The position numbers and the translations under genes are program-made. Below are positions 10,043 through 21,925 of a DNA stretch of 64,000 nucleotides, piece by piece. The notes beneath the pieces were generated by a model. The model did not search any database and was not told where the DNA came from. It saw nothing but the letters and a program-made list of their open reading frames with translations. The stretch comes from Owenia fusiformis. Its lineage: Eukaryota > Annelida > Polychaeta > Sabellida > Oweniidae. Each line of letters begins with the position of its first letter. Position 1 is the first letter of the stretch. The stretch spans positions 23,317,936 through 23,381,935 of the forward strand of contig CAIIXF020000006.1 in assembly GCA_903813345.2 (NCBI GenBank). The letters run 5' to 3'.

Positions 10043-13000
10043 GATTTGATGACTCTTGGGACAGTAACAGTGAAGGTGATGATTCCACAGGCTTAGCAGA
10101 TATCAGGGCAAACTTTACCAAACCTCACCCTGATCCACAACCCTCCGCACCCCCCACCCGCGCTCGCACTGAACCCACCACACAGCCAGTACCCCAGGGA
10201 CCATCTCAAGGTATTTTATACTTTATTAAGCATCAAATATTCAAACCAGGATTAGCCTCAGAAATTATTGTAATGTAATGGATTTGACCTTGGAAATCAC
10301 CTCTTAGAATTTGGCGTGGAATGATTCCAATTGAATCAATACTGAGTTGTTCCTGAACTCTTAATGTGAGAAATATATGTGCATGTATATGTACGTACAT
10401 GTATTTAACCTTTTTAGTTCTGACGCAGAAAAATAGTTATATTATATGTTGTGTATGTGTTTGTATTACATTTTGTTTTAGATAGAAATAAAGAATTCGA
10501 AATAGACTTAGGAAAATCAACATCTTCAGGGAAAGGCATAAAGAATATGGTCAAAAAGCTTAGTGGAAAATTCAGCCCAAGAAATGATAAGGTACTGTTT
10601 GCAACACATATTTGAAGAATGATTAAATGCGCAATGTATTTAAGGCTTTGTGTGATTTCAAAACTCTCAACTTGTAACAACGGAGGATGTCGCTGTCGCT
10701 TTTTGAAAAAACATTTTCACATGTTAATTATAATCAATTTAAAAAGTTAACTGATATAATCTGATTGTTAAGAAAAGTGTGATTTGAACCAGTATCTGGT
10801 CCAAATCTCATGGCATATGTTGTTCAGGGTCATTACAAACTATAGTGTCAACTAGCCACACTGTTTGGCACCAGGTAGCTTGGATCGAGTACAGATAAGA
10901 CTATGAAAAAAAATTGTAAAGTTTTTTTTTCAATAGAAAATCCCACTTTATACTGATACCAGAAAAACTTCCTTTGTTCTTGCAACTTTTGCTACAGAGC
11001 GCAACTTTTACAAAATAGCGCAAGTTACCGCATCTTTAACACTTCAGCTAGTTTTCAAGTCAATATCTGTCGTTAATTCCTTGATAAGACCACTCAAAAT
11101 CAGAATCAAACAAAAAGGTACACAGAAGGTACCGATTTATATTATTTATACTGTCTATACATCACAATATTCTTGGTTATGGACATGAATATGAAGCGAT
11201 TTTTGGTGACTGTTAATAAGAGAGACCCCAATCACAGGGCAACTTTTCTTCTTTTTGCATCGCAACTTTAGCATAGCCCTCAAGCAGCTTTTTGGGGAAA
11301 ACTTTCTGCTGTCAGACTGTCTGCATCCTCCGATCACAGGGCTTCAAAATCCAGAATACTTCTTTCTTTTTACCCCTGCGATAAGTAGTTGGGATTTCCC
11401 CGATTAAGAACTCGCAATTTGATTCGCTGTCTCAACACTGCCACAGCAATCATGTATACATCATCGGCGCATAATTAGATCACATGATTCAGGTTAATCG
11501 GACGCTTTCAAATTGGTTATTACAGGGGGGAAGATGTATTCCATTTCTTTCTTATTAAAAAAATCTTGAAATTAGAAATAAACAGTGGAAAAAAGCATTG
11601 ATACGTTAAATAAAAACATAACATGTTCTTTATATTAAATTTACTTGACGCAACATCTTTTCGAAGTATTTTTATTATACAATCTGTATTTTTACATTGC
11701 AGGGTAATATTTCCCGGGAGCCACTCGTTCAAGAATCTCCACAGAAGTCCCCAGAAAATGCAATTCCTCAACCCCCTAGTCAGTCCAAGAATATGTCAAT
11801 GTTTGTTACTAGTAAAGAGGTCAGCGTAAGAAATAATGACAAGGGGAAATCTCAAAAATACTCAGAAGGTCAAGGTGCAGAGAACACCCCTTATATGGAC
11901 GATCAGAATAGGTAAGTTGTTTTGCGTGTATTGTACTTTGTATTTTAATTGTGTATTTTGTATTGTACTATGTATTTTGTATACCCTCATGACATACTTC
12001 TCTGCAATGAAGAAGTATGTGCGTTGCTTGCGAAGTGTCATTTTGATAAAAGTTCCTGTCAATGAATAAGGACTTATATAGATGGTGCTACTAGAAAATA
12101 GAAATAATATCAAAAATTATATTTTGATGTATTTTTTGGTAGCCATATATTGAATGAGTTATTCAATATTCAAGGTATTTCTCACCCGCTGTTTTCTGAT
12201 CAAAGTGTTTTTATGTTACTACAAATTTTATGAAGTGGAGGATAGAACATTGGATATAAATTGGCAATATTGTTACTCCAATGCGAAGAACAGTAAAACA
12301 AACAGCTAGGGAAGGGTACAGTAAAACCGATCTTAGTGAACACCTCTCTTTAAATACACCTGTGTTTAGTGAAAATCACTCCAACATTTTACATTGACTC
12401 CTGTATAAAATCCTCTTTGGTGAACACCTACCTACAGCGAAGTACAGAAAACACTTTTTTGTGGCTCCATAGGTGTTTACTATATGCAGGTTAAATGCTG
12501 TATTTAGTTTTGCCAGAAATGATGCTTTAACTTGATCCCTTTCTTATTTCAAGTCGGTGATGACATTTTTTAGCAAGGCAGAATGATATATTAGTCTGAT
12601 GTCTTGTTTAGAATAATTTGTTTTTATTAAATATTTTAAGGTATGAAATCACCTTTTTTATTTATCATTTTCTTCATTGCTCATCTTGTGCTAAATTTCC
12701 ACTCATGAAAATGTACCCGACAACCCCCCCCCCCAAAAAAAACACAAGATATTAATGCGAGATAAATATAAGTATATGTCCCAACATTATTAATGGACTT
12801 GTCTGACCAAATCAAGAAAGTTAATTAATAACGATACAGAAATGTTGACACTGGATCATACCTGTATTGCCAATATCTTGTTAGAAGAGAAATGTCTTTT
12901 CAAGGCCTCATGCAAAGTTTGACTGACTGAAAAAAGTTGTTTTAAAAGAATGAAATTAGAAGAGGTGTGCCTTTTCAGCATGTTAGCCTAATTTTAACTT

Positions 13001-16000
13001 TTTGAACATGTTTTAAGATTGTGTTGAATAAAATCAGTGAAGCTTGTTGAAAAGATTTCATTATGACGGGTGCATTGAGGACACCACCAGGGCAAGCTTT
13101 GATATTGGGATCTAACCTTTCTCATTTGAGGCCTTATAATAGATAAAAGTAATATTATGGGGTCAGGTAAGGGTAGTAGTGTCATGTTTTTGGTACCTCA
13201 AAAATTCAGTAAATCAGTTGGCTATGTTTCAAATTAATGTTTTAGGGATGGTCCATGCAGTGTAGTTCTTTTGTGAAGATGAAACAGTTTTGGTAATACC
13301 CCCCCCCCCATGATGTAATGGGTCATCCTTAGTGTAGGTGTAGAATGCATAAAGATTGAAATAGTCCCCCCCCCCCCCGAGTAACTCTATGGTAGAGCAC
13401 TTGGCACTAGGTTGAATAACTAGTTCAGGCAATACCAATGTGCTTGTTGAGTTTAAATGGACACATGTGATATTCCTTGTTGGTTTTTCATGCTTCATGC
13501 TGTACCTAGTGAAAAAAACAACTGGTCCGTATCAAAAATAACCAGTGGACCAGTCCTTAGGGCATACACTGATGTAAACCCAAGTCAGAATATACTGCTC
13601 AGTGCTCACCCTTATTTGATGGTAAACAAAATAAAATAAAAAATGATGGATATATAGTTCTTTCTGTATTAATCTACTTTTTTCTCACTATACATGTATG
13701 TAATACACCTGTTTGTTTATATTTTCTATGCATTTATATGATAACCATTTTTAAAGATTTCAGGTCTCAAATTAGTCTTGAATTCAGTCTCAAATTAACA
13801 TACATATATATTGCAGTCCTTATGCCCCCCCCCTCTCTAACACAGACACATGGTTGAATTAGAAAAGCATGGGGGGAATGATCAAAGACTGGATGCAAGA
13901 CAAAATCTAGCATTCTTTAAATTTTTAACAATCACAAAAATAATGTTTTATTGTTTTAGTAAATAATCCACAAATTGTGGACATATGATGGTGATATTCC
14001 TTGGTCTTTTATGTTTACAAACATAAAATATGACTGTAAAATATCCAAACCAGACAATGCTATTCATCCTCATTTGGTGGTAAACAAAATAAAAGACAAA
14101 AGTGCCAATCTTTTTGATTAATGTTAGACAAATGATAGTTAATAGATAGATTTAAAAAAAAAATCTGTCACTTGTAATTCTTAGTCCTCTATTCTGGGAT
14201 ATTTCCCGATATGTTTTTTTTAGGAATGTCTATATCATGCAGCAATTTATGCGTCCTCTAAAAGAGGTCCCCAAAAGTGATTGTTAGCAGAGTCATCAGC
14301 AAATATATCATAAAGATACTCCTCAGCAGCCGTCATAAATTCTCCACGATTTATAAGTCCATTACTGTCATCATCAATGTAAGCAAAAACAGCATCGGCA
14401 AATGTTGCATCGATTCCCAAGACGGCATAGAAACTTTTGAAATTCTCCAAAGAGATCTGTCCAGTTTTTTTTACATCCATTGCGTCGTAGTAGAGCTTGT
14501 ATTGATCTTCAAACCATGGCTTGAACCTGTCATCATGGATGAACTTGAAATTGTTAAGAATCATTTCTTCTTCAGTCATCTGAGTTTTTGATGTGCTGAA
14601 GTCATCCCAGAGGAAGGTGAATATTCTGTGTACTCTGTTGGCTTCCTCTCCCGATAGGTTACCTGGGAATAAGATTGGTTAAATACTATTTGTCAGGCAT
14701 TTCATTTGCATCAGGCAACAGCACTGGTGACTTTCCCCAGTTGTTTGAAACAGAATCATTATTATTTTGAGTGGCACCTGTTTCCATAATGTTTTGATTG
14801 TTAAAATTATAATTTCCATTGATGTTTCCTGTTGTTTTCATTTGTTTAATCAGATATTCTAATAAAAATACATAGTAAGTAGTTTGCAAACCGGGCCACT
14901 GGGATTCCAAAGTGCCCCAGTTTTTATAAAGGCAGCACATTTACATAATATTTTTAAATTATTACAAGTGATCCTGGATCCATCTCTTTTTAATATTCTT
15001 TCATTTTTTGGCTAACATAATGAATAACTAACTTACCAGCCTTTATGAGTCTCTCTGCTATTAAGATGTGATCAGCCTTTGTTAAAACTCCATCGCCATC
15101 AGCATCAAAGCGTTTGAACTGAGTTCTCATTTTCTTCACCCAATACTTGGGCAAATCCTCTACCTATAAAACAATAATATGGTAAAAGCTGTAGATCCGA
15201 ACACCTCTGTTATCTTACAGGGGCGTCAGAAGGATTTGTCAAGGGTGGGGGCAACTTTTGGATGGGTTGTGCGTGAAGAGTGGATCGGGGGCATGCCCCC
15301 AGAAAATTTTCAAATTTAGACCCTCTCTGGTGCATTCTGAACATATCTCAGCACAATATTCCCAATAATAAAAATAAGAAAAAATGTTTTAGAAAACTAG
15401 CTTGACTTTGACTAAAAAACTTTGATTTTTACTATAATATACATTTTGCACTCAAAGTAGCCTATTTACATACTGTATGTGTTCCTGAGAAACTATGATA
15501 TAGAAATAAATATAATATGAGAAATGAGATCTTCTATGCTTGATGTAGACTAGATTATGACACAGTATCATTTCTGTCATTATTACACTTTGACTTTAAC
15601 TAGCTCCAGAGCTTTCAATTCTAGGCTCAGTTTCAGATCTAAAAAGATCTGGGAATAGGAGGGGGCAGTCGCCCCCAACGCCCTCCCCCTTCCATGCCAA
15701 TGTCTTAACACCTCAGTGTGAAAAGTCTCTTTCTCAGAAATTTTTCTCATTTTTTTAATCTTCCCTGTACTTCTATGTTAACAAACTATGTAACAACTTT
15801 TGTGAATCCAAATGAACTTGGTTATCCATGATAATACATGTAATTTCTTATCTTAAAATATCTTGTAAGGCATTGTTTCTGATACTGTTTGAATGCAGAT
15901 TGCTTGGGTGTTCAGATAATCCTAGATTTTATTTGTTAATTTCAAACGCAAACGATTTTATTTGGACTTTATTTTTTGTAGTTTCAAAACAAGTGTCGTT

Positions 16001-19000
16001 TATGTACGTTTGTTTGTTTCTTTGTTTGATTGCTTGAATATTTTATTTTAAAACTTACCTTTTTTGAAGATTTAGACATGATTCGTTGTTTGCCTATGGT
16101 GTCCACTGGAGCTTAATCTCCACCCTCTTCTCTTGTGCATGTATATATGTAATTATCCCACCGAACGAAGTTAGAGGGGGATATAGGAAAGCCGTCCATC
16201 CGTCTGTCTGTCCGTTTGTCTGTCTGTCTGTCCGTCCAGGCAATAACTCAAATACCCATCAACGGATTTGATTCAAATCTTATAGGCTTATGCCTTATGG
16301 GTGTAGGACCTCTGCTCGAGATGGAATTTTTAATATGGCCGCTCAATTCAAAATGGCCGCCATTTTTCGTAAAAAAGTAATCTGTGATAACTCAATTACT
16401 AGTGGACGGATTTGGTTCCAATTTTATATACTGGTGCCTAGGAACAAAGGAGCTTTTATTCAAGAAGAGATTTTAAAGATGGCTGCTGATTTTCAAAATG
16501 GCCACTTTTTTCGCAAGAAAACATAATCTTTGATAACTCAAATACCAGTAAACAAGTTTCATCCAAATTTTATATGCTGATGCCTAGGGACATAGTTGCT
16601 CTGTTCGAGAACATTTTTTCAAGATGGCGGCTGAATTTAAAAATGGCCGCCATTTTTCCATTAAAAACGAAATATTTAATAATTCAAAAGCCAGTAAATG
16701 GATTTAGTTCAAATTTAATCTGCTGAAGCCAAGGGAAACTGTTGCTCTGTTTGAGAAATTTTTTCAAGATGGCATCTGAATTTCAAAATGGCCGCCACTT
16801 TTACCCAAAAGATGTAATCTCTCATAACTCAAATACCAGTTGACGGCTTTGGTTCAAATTTTATATGCTGATGCCTAGGGACATAGTAGCCCTGTTCGAG
16901 AAAGAATTTTCAAGATGGCAGCTGGATTTCAAAATGGATTTCAAAAAACTTATACCAGTGAACAGATTTGGTTCAAATTTAATATGTTGCTACCTAGGGA
17001 CAAAGGAGATCTACTTAAGAAATTTTCAAGATGGCAGCTATATTTTAAAATGGCCATCATTTTTCGTAAAAAAATGTAATCTTTGGTAACGCAAATACCA
17101 GTTAACGGATTTGGTTTAAATTTTAGAAGCTGATATCCTCTGTTCAAGATGGAATTTTCAAGACTGCCATTAATTATCAAAATGTGTTTTGTTCGGTGGG
17201 AATTACAACTCCGTTGAGTTGATGTTTTTCTAGTTGTGACCTTGCTCATGCAAAAACAATCACATTTCAACCACAGGTAATGCCAAAATATCACCCAAAA
17301 TTGTGGTTCATTGAGTAAATAGACTGTCCTCATTTTTTTTCCCCTCTCATATTCAATGAGTCTTTTCAGAGTTAATGACCCTTTTCTAGGATCAATGTAG
17401 GGAACTTATATGACCCTGTTTGAGATTTGAAATCAATGTTATTTATTGTTATTGTATTTTGTTTACCACCAATGAAGGTGAGCAATACCTCTTGGGTATG
17501 TCCCGTATATACGGTCGTAATTTACGTAATTAACATGGAAGATAGACCCAGAAACCCCTCCTTGAAGGAGCCCTGTTTTCTTTTATGTGCACTTATACAT
17601 AGACATATAAGTACACACCACAGCCTTTTGTTCGAGTTGCACACCACTCAGTCAAACACCCTGAAGTACTTCACGCAAACAAGCAAATTTAGTCTTGCCT
17701 GAACCGGGGATCGAATCCGGGACCAATTGCGTAAGAGGTACCTGCGCTACCGCTGAGCTACATGGGTGGACATGTTTAGATACATCACTGTATACAGTCA
17801 GGGGGATTTGTATATGTTAAACATTTAAATGATGTGCATTGGGTTGGCTAGAAATGTGTTAGGTTTCAAGGCAAAATATATCCATTTACTTGTCAGGCAA
17901 TTTGTTGCATGACGTTTCTGTTATATGGACATGAAAACTGTCTTTAAAGATTAAAAACATTATTTTGTCTTATAAGTCCATGATGTTATGTTTTCTAATG
18001 ACATCATGAATGGTTTTTGACAATTTTTGTATGTTATTGATGGCAAATTGATGAGATGTATGATGGTGGTCTATTTTACAAAAACGCTCTTTAAACCCTT
18101 GAGTACTTGAGTAGGGGACTACAGAAAATTTGACTTCACATATCATGAGTTTAGGAGGTGTAAGATTTTATCCCCATACTTATCTACCATTCAACAACAA
18201 CCTGTTTTAAAGTAGATAAGATCCAGGTCCAGGGTCTTGAAGCAAGACTATTCTACCATTTGACATCATTTTTGTTAGGTATCATTTGCAAAGCATCAGA
18301 ATGAGTAAATTTTAGTGAGGCAATTTCCTCACCTACTCCATGTCATGTTATGGCCCTGGTGTTAAAGCTGTTCTACGGAGAGTATTTCAACTGTTAAAGG
18401 GTAACGATAAGCTTCCCGTATAGGAACAATATGGCGACTCTCCTGCATCAGTCTATTTTTAAAAACTTCGGGAAGATCTTGAAACTTCACCCATAAAGTG
18501 TGAAATTGATTTGTCAAAATAGAAATCTAAATCTCCCTTTTATACATCTTCGCACACTCGGTCTTCACTGCGTTGATCGTCTACGGGAGCCGAGTGAATG
18601 AAGATGCTTTTATAAATGTGTGACGATCTTTACTACATCTATTCCATTACTACATAAACAGGTAGAGGTGTTTACGCAGTGACTTCAACTTGTGAACTCT
18701 TGAGTATTATTCCAGGATCGCGCCTTTTATACTAAACGATGAGCAACTCCAAAAACGAGCGTTTGATTTGCTAAACGATATGCGTTACCCTTTATATTTT
18801 GTGTTTTCTAGAGTTGTGTTTATCTACAATGAACTACACACAGACCACTACACATCACTGACCAGTAGCACTCAGGAGGCTGTCACACAGAGATTCGCAG
18901 ACACGTAAGAATATAAGTCTTCACAAAGTTATATACATCAGGCCCGTAGCCAGGATTTGCCAAGGGGGGTTCAGTTTTCAAAAATTTCCAGGGGGGTTCA

Positions 19001-20569
19001 CATTTGACAATTTTGGCACAATCACTTGAGAAATGCTCAAAATGATGAAAAACTGCATGATTTTGAAAGAATTTTTGGCCAGGGGCCCAAACCCTGCAAA
19101 CCCCCCCCCCCCTCTGGCTACGGGCCTGTACATCAAGACATTCCACCCTTTATCTTCAAACACTAGCTGTAGAGAGGGAGGGGGTGCAGGTATTTGTTAC
19201 CAAACTTGCCTGAATCTCCACTCTTTTTAAAAAATGAATATTCAAAATTATTGAAATATAAAATTTCTGCCTCGTGTAGTTTAACTGAATGAGAACTTTT
19301 TATACATAGATTGTATTTCATCATAAAAAATGTTTATACATAATGGCTTCGCCTTTTGGCATTATCAGGCTTAGCTGAAACTTAGTGAGATATGTAATAC
19401 TGATCTGTCTTCAAGGTGAATAGAAGAGATATTTATTTTTCATGTCCGTGCCTTTATATAGTTACCCTAACCTAGTAATTTGAAGTATCATTTATCAATG
19501 TACTTTTCATTCTTGTTTTAAGATCCATATAAAGATGTCACTGCAATGAGACAAACTGTTTTATAATTTTCTTAAAAACATGAAAAACTCCATGGGTTCA
19601 GTGTCCTTCGTGTAGCCCTCTATATTCCAAATGAGTAACTCTTGATAAAGTTGGACCTATATTTTCAAACAAGACTTTTGTCATTGAAAGTGGAATACAA
19701 GTGTAACAACATTGAGGGAATCATTTATGTCGCCACCAATAAGTCGTAAACTCATCGTTTTTGGGCCGATATAAAGATGGCAGCAGATTGATTAGACTGC
19801 CCTCTTTATTTAAAAATTATTTCTGTCATCCTTTAGCCAATCAGTAAATTCTTATTGCTGCCATTTATCGTGACCAACATTAGTGTTTGGTATCTGAAAA
19901 AAATTATTACATTTTTTTTAATTAAAGAATAAAAACCGAGATTTTATGATTTATGGCGCAATACAACTATTTGTATTTATGAAGTTTAGCAGCCATACAT
20001 ACTCCAATATAGACCAGAAATCAATTGTTCTAGCTTTTGTGACGTTACGTATCATATTAGAATTTACGATAACTGTTCGAAGTCGATAGCTGTTCAGATT
20101 TACATATTGTAGTTCTGTGTATACAACCAGGGGCTGACATTTTGTCAATGCATGTGTTCTTTTTTCCTAATTTATAAAATTTATTTTCAGAGCTGAAGTT
20201 TTCATCACTAGAGGTGTCCAGGAATTCTTCGGCATCATACGCATAATAATTGGCTTCATCTTGATATTTGTGGTTGAGACCATCAAGTTTGTACTGAGAT
20301 ATATTGGACAGTTTCTCCTCGTTGGGACAGTTACGGCATTCGGGGACTACCTTATAAAGCCACTTTTTCTCGCCCTCCACCAAAGCATTCTTAACCCAGT
20401 GTTGACTTTTATCTGGAATCTGACAATTGGCTTACGAAATATTATTGGACCGATTTTGGAGATCTATAGAAGTCTGATGTCTTCTACTGCCGTTTTATTA
20501 CAGGCTTTCCGATTGGTTGAAATCAGGCAAATCCCAAACCCGAATCATCAGTCAGTGATGACAGCCTAG
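10043..20569 (+). CDS. Multi-exon gene: disordered N-terminal part and multi-pass C-terminus (5' end not found)
   Basis: Exons are 10043-10210, 10482-10591, 11703-11911, 18812-18904 and 20191-20569. All five have AG/GT borders and the phases agree at each join, giving about 319 residues ending in QSVMTA. An ATG at 10027 could also serve as start if the first acceptor is not used. The first three exons encode Ser/Pro/Asp/Lys-rich, probably disordered sequence (GFDDSWDSNSEGDDS at the beginning). Exon 4 has VVFIYNELHTDHY. The last exon carries two or three hydrophobic helices (FFGIIRIIIGFILIFVVETI, then FLLVGTVTAFGDYLIKPLFL and PVLTFIWNLTIGLRNIIGPI). It is thus likely a membrane protein with a long cytosolic N-terminus. 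I do not recognise the family. Intron 3 (6.9 kb) contains an antisense gene. Confidence 0.7.
13372..13645 (+). mobile_element. tRNA-headed SINE, full-length but diverged copy
   Basis: The head has TAACTCTATGGTAGAGCAC, which resembles a Pol III A box region, followed by a degenerate B-box area. The body has GGACACATGTGATATTCCTTG. The 3' end GCTCACCCTTATTTGATGG, GTAAACAAAATAAAATAAA is shared with copies at 13970, 17434 (minus) and 53405. It lies in intron 3 of the membrane-protein gene. Confidence 0.6.
13970..14100 (+). mobile_element. 5'-truncated SINE copy
   Basis: It shares GTGGACATATGATGGTGATA and TTCCTTGG with the SINE body. It ends CATCCTCATTTGGTGG, TAAACAAAATAAAAG, like the other copies. 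The tRNA-like head is absent. Confidence 0.6.
14247..16079 (-). CDS. Sarcoplasmic calcium-binding protein (EF-hand), 187 residues, 3 exons
   Basis: Exons on the minus strand are 16079-16059 (MSKSSKK), 15163-15037 and 14662-14247. The phases agree, and a Gly codon is split between exons 2 and 3. EF-hand 1 is canonical in form at residues 27-38 (DADGDGVLTKAD), with Asp in place of the usual Glu at position 12. The second EF-hand (about 64-82) is degenerate. EF-hand 3 (112-123, DVKKTGQISLEN) lacks key acidic residues. EF-hand 4 (146-157, DDDSNGLINRGE) is canonical. Length, WFEDQYKLYYDAMD and the C-terminal FWGPL fit the invertebrate sarcoplasmic calcium-binding protein/calexcitin group, which are cytosolic calcium buffers or sensors. 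Two sites probably bind Ca2+. The whole gene lies antisense within intron 3 of the membrane-protein gene. Confidence 0.9.
15219..15700. repeat. Probable dispersed repeat in the calcium-binding protein intron
   Basis: The text GGGGCGTCAGAAGGATTTG, then GGGTGGGGGCAACTTTTGG and GGGGGCATGCCCCCAG at the left, and AGGAGGGGGCAGTCGCCCC at the right, have the look of a non-autonomous transposon. I could not define terminal repeats or a target duplication. Confidence 0.3.
16149..17206. mobile_element. TIR element with seven ~145-bp internal repeats
   Basis: The ends are CCCACCGAAC on the left (16157) and its inverse GTTCGGTGGG on the right (17191), both followed outward by AATTA-like sequence. After a GTCTGTCTGTCC microsatellite come seven diverged units of about 145 bp, one of them shorter. 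Each has AACTCAAATACCAGT, GGATTTGGTTCAAATTTTAT and GATGCCTAGGGACA, plus CAAGATGGCGGCTG and AAAATGGCCGCCATTTTT. No protein is encoded. Confidence 0.75.
17434..17769 (-). mobile_element. tRNA-headed SINE, full-length copy
   Basis: On the minus strand it begins at about 17769 with a tRNA-like head (CCCATGTAGCTCAGCGG: A box TAGCTCAGCGG; B box near GATTCGATCCC; loop CTTACGC that would give a valine-like TAC anticodon). Stems are imperfect, so it is a SINE head and not a working tRNA. The body ends at about 17438 with GCTCACCTTCATTGGTGG, TAAACAAAATACAATAACAA, the tail shared by the other copies in the window. Confidence 0.7.
17770..18394. other. Intronic DNA, nothing recognised
   Basis: This part of intron 3 of the membrane-protein gene holds no exon, RNA or clear repeat that I can see. 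Confidence 0.4.
18395..18794. mobile_element. MITE with AAAGGGTAACG ends
   Basis: TAAAGGGTAACG at the left and CGTTACCCTTTA at the right form a 12-bp terminal inverted repeat around about 400 bp of non-coding DNA. Its right end is only about 17 bases before exon 4 of the membrane-protein gene, so the element supplies the branch-point region or sits next to it. Confidence 0.65.
18939..19128. mobile_element. MITE with CAGGCCCGTAGCCAG ends
   Basis: CAGGCCCGTAGCCAG at the left and CTGGCTACGGGCCTG at the right form a 15-bp inverted repeat. TACAT flanks both sides, a likely 5-bp target duplication. The interior has poly-C/poly-G and CAAAATGATGAAAAACTGCA. Related pieces occur at 4591-4766 and about 27300-27400. 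It lies in intron 4 of the membrane-protein gene. Confidence 0.8.
19129..20190. other. Intron 4 of the membrane-protein gene, rest
   Basis: AT-rich, with a poly-A/T region. No other exon or RNA is recognised. Confidence 0.4.
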
Positions 20570-20674
20570 TCTTAGTGGAATTAAATACGAGCTTTGAAAA
20601 AATGATACCCACGATCTGAAGTGAAATAATGTGTATGATAACAGAAATAATTGCTGCAAATATACGTTCATATA

Positions 20675-20953
20675 CAATGGCGTAGCGTCATATACGCATA
20701 AAACGCCATGGCGTACTCTCAATTTAGAGAAAAGTTGATTTTTAGATTGAATTGGCCCACACTTTAAACATGGATAAAATTAGTCCATATTAAGTCCGAA
20801 TTTCGTATTTTAGAACGCTCTAAAACGCTTCAACTGCAATCTCATTTTTAAATTATCTTGGGGAGAAAACCCACCGCCAAACCCCCTTCAAAGATTGTTA
20901 TAGCTTCGCTCACTCGTGGCATATACTCACAAAATACCCACGCTACGCCACTG
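20675..20953. mobile_element. MITE with CARTGGCGTAGCGT ends
   Basis: CAATGGCGTAGCGT at the left and ACGCTACGCCACTG at the right are inverted repeats, flanked by ATATA on both sides. It is 279 bp and non-coding. It lies about 105 bp after the stop codon of the membrane-protein gene, so it may be part of the 3' UTR. Confidence 0.75.
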
Positions 20954-21718
20954 ATATATGTATTACATCGGAGCAACCACAAAGCATTATCCTAAAGATG
21001 GTGTCCATGTGAGAAATGTATTTAAAATCAAACTACATATTATTTTTTATAATATCTTTAACCGTCCTATGACTGCCGTCCATAAAATCTATGTTACAAA
21101 GATAACATTTTCTTAATGCTTTAACCTCTTACTGTTTTTAATGAACTTAATAACTCTAGGGGACCAAACAGTTTTCACGTCAAAAACAGAATGCTTTCTA
21201 TATAGGCTTCTGGAAAAGGGTATGTACCTCTTATGATTTAGTGATCACCTCTTAACCAAAACTCACTTTATATACTCAGGAACACATTTCAATGATAACT
21301 TGCAATTGTATATATGATTTTCAAAGCATTATGCATACAGTTTATGCATTGTCTTATACAGTTTATGCGTTGTATTGTACAGTTTATGCATTGTCTTTTA
21401 CAATTAAATGTACAGTTCCAAAATATAGGGCTAAATGGGCACTATTGCCCCATTTATATACATAGGAGACCTGTTTCAGATTGGATAATTTCTTGGTACT
21501 TTGCATTAATTGTATATGATATTTTACTTCTGTGTGATTTAACTTTATAGTGTATTAAAAAGGTAGTGGAATTGATTACAGCAGTTTTTATTGAATTATG
21601 ATAGATTAATGGAAATAATTATCTTAGGGAATTTGAATGGATATTTATGTGGTTTAAAGTTATTTAAACTATTTAGTACTTTTCTATTATAATTGACTTA
21701 TTTATTTATGATATTGAT

Positions 21719-21791
21719 AATAAACTAAAGTCTGATATATGATATTGATTCACACATAGTCTAAAATGATAGGAATTCTTCTTCAAATAAA
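21719..21791 (+). terminator. Candidate polyadenylation signals of the membrane-protein gene
   Basis: AATAAA occurs at 21719-21724 and 21786-21791, about 1.2 kb after the stop at 20569. These are the clearest hexamers before the next element, but AT-rich DNA yields such hexamers by chance. Confidence 0.3.
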
Positions 21792-21925
21792 GTATTATTT
21801 CAATAAATTCCTTCTTTTATACTATGCAAGGCTGTACACTAACTTTCACCTTTGTACGAAAGAATGAAGTACAATAGCATGTATTTTAGATTATCTCAGA
21901 ATTATGTGAAAAAAACATAATTTAA

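Noticed and set aside
14686-14940. 84-codon minus-strand frame next to the calcium-binding protein exons
   Set aside because: It lies in the intron between exons 2 and 3, whose borders and phases are well supported. It resembles no family.
16195-16245. GTCTGTCTGTCCGTCC repeats as a CRISPR-like array
   Set aside because: It is a simple microsatellite in a eukaryotic transposon, without spacers.
16950-17333. 127-codon minus-strand frame
   Set aside because: It overlaps the internal repeats and right end of the TIR element at 16149-17206.
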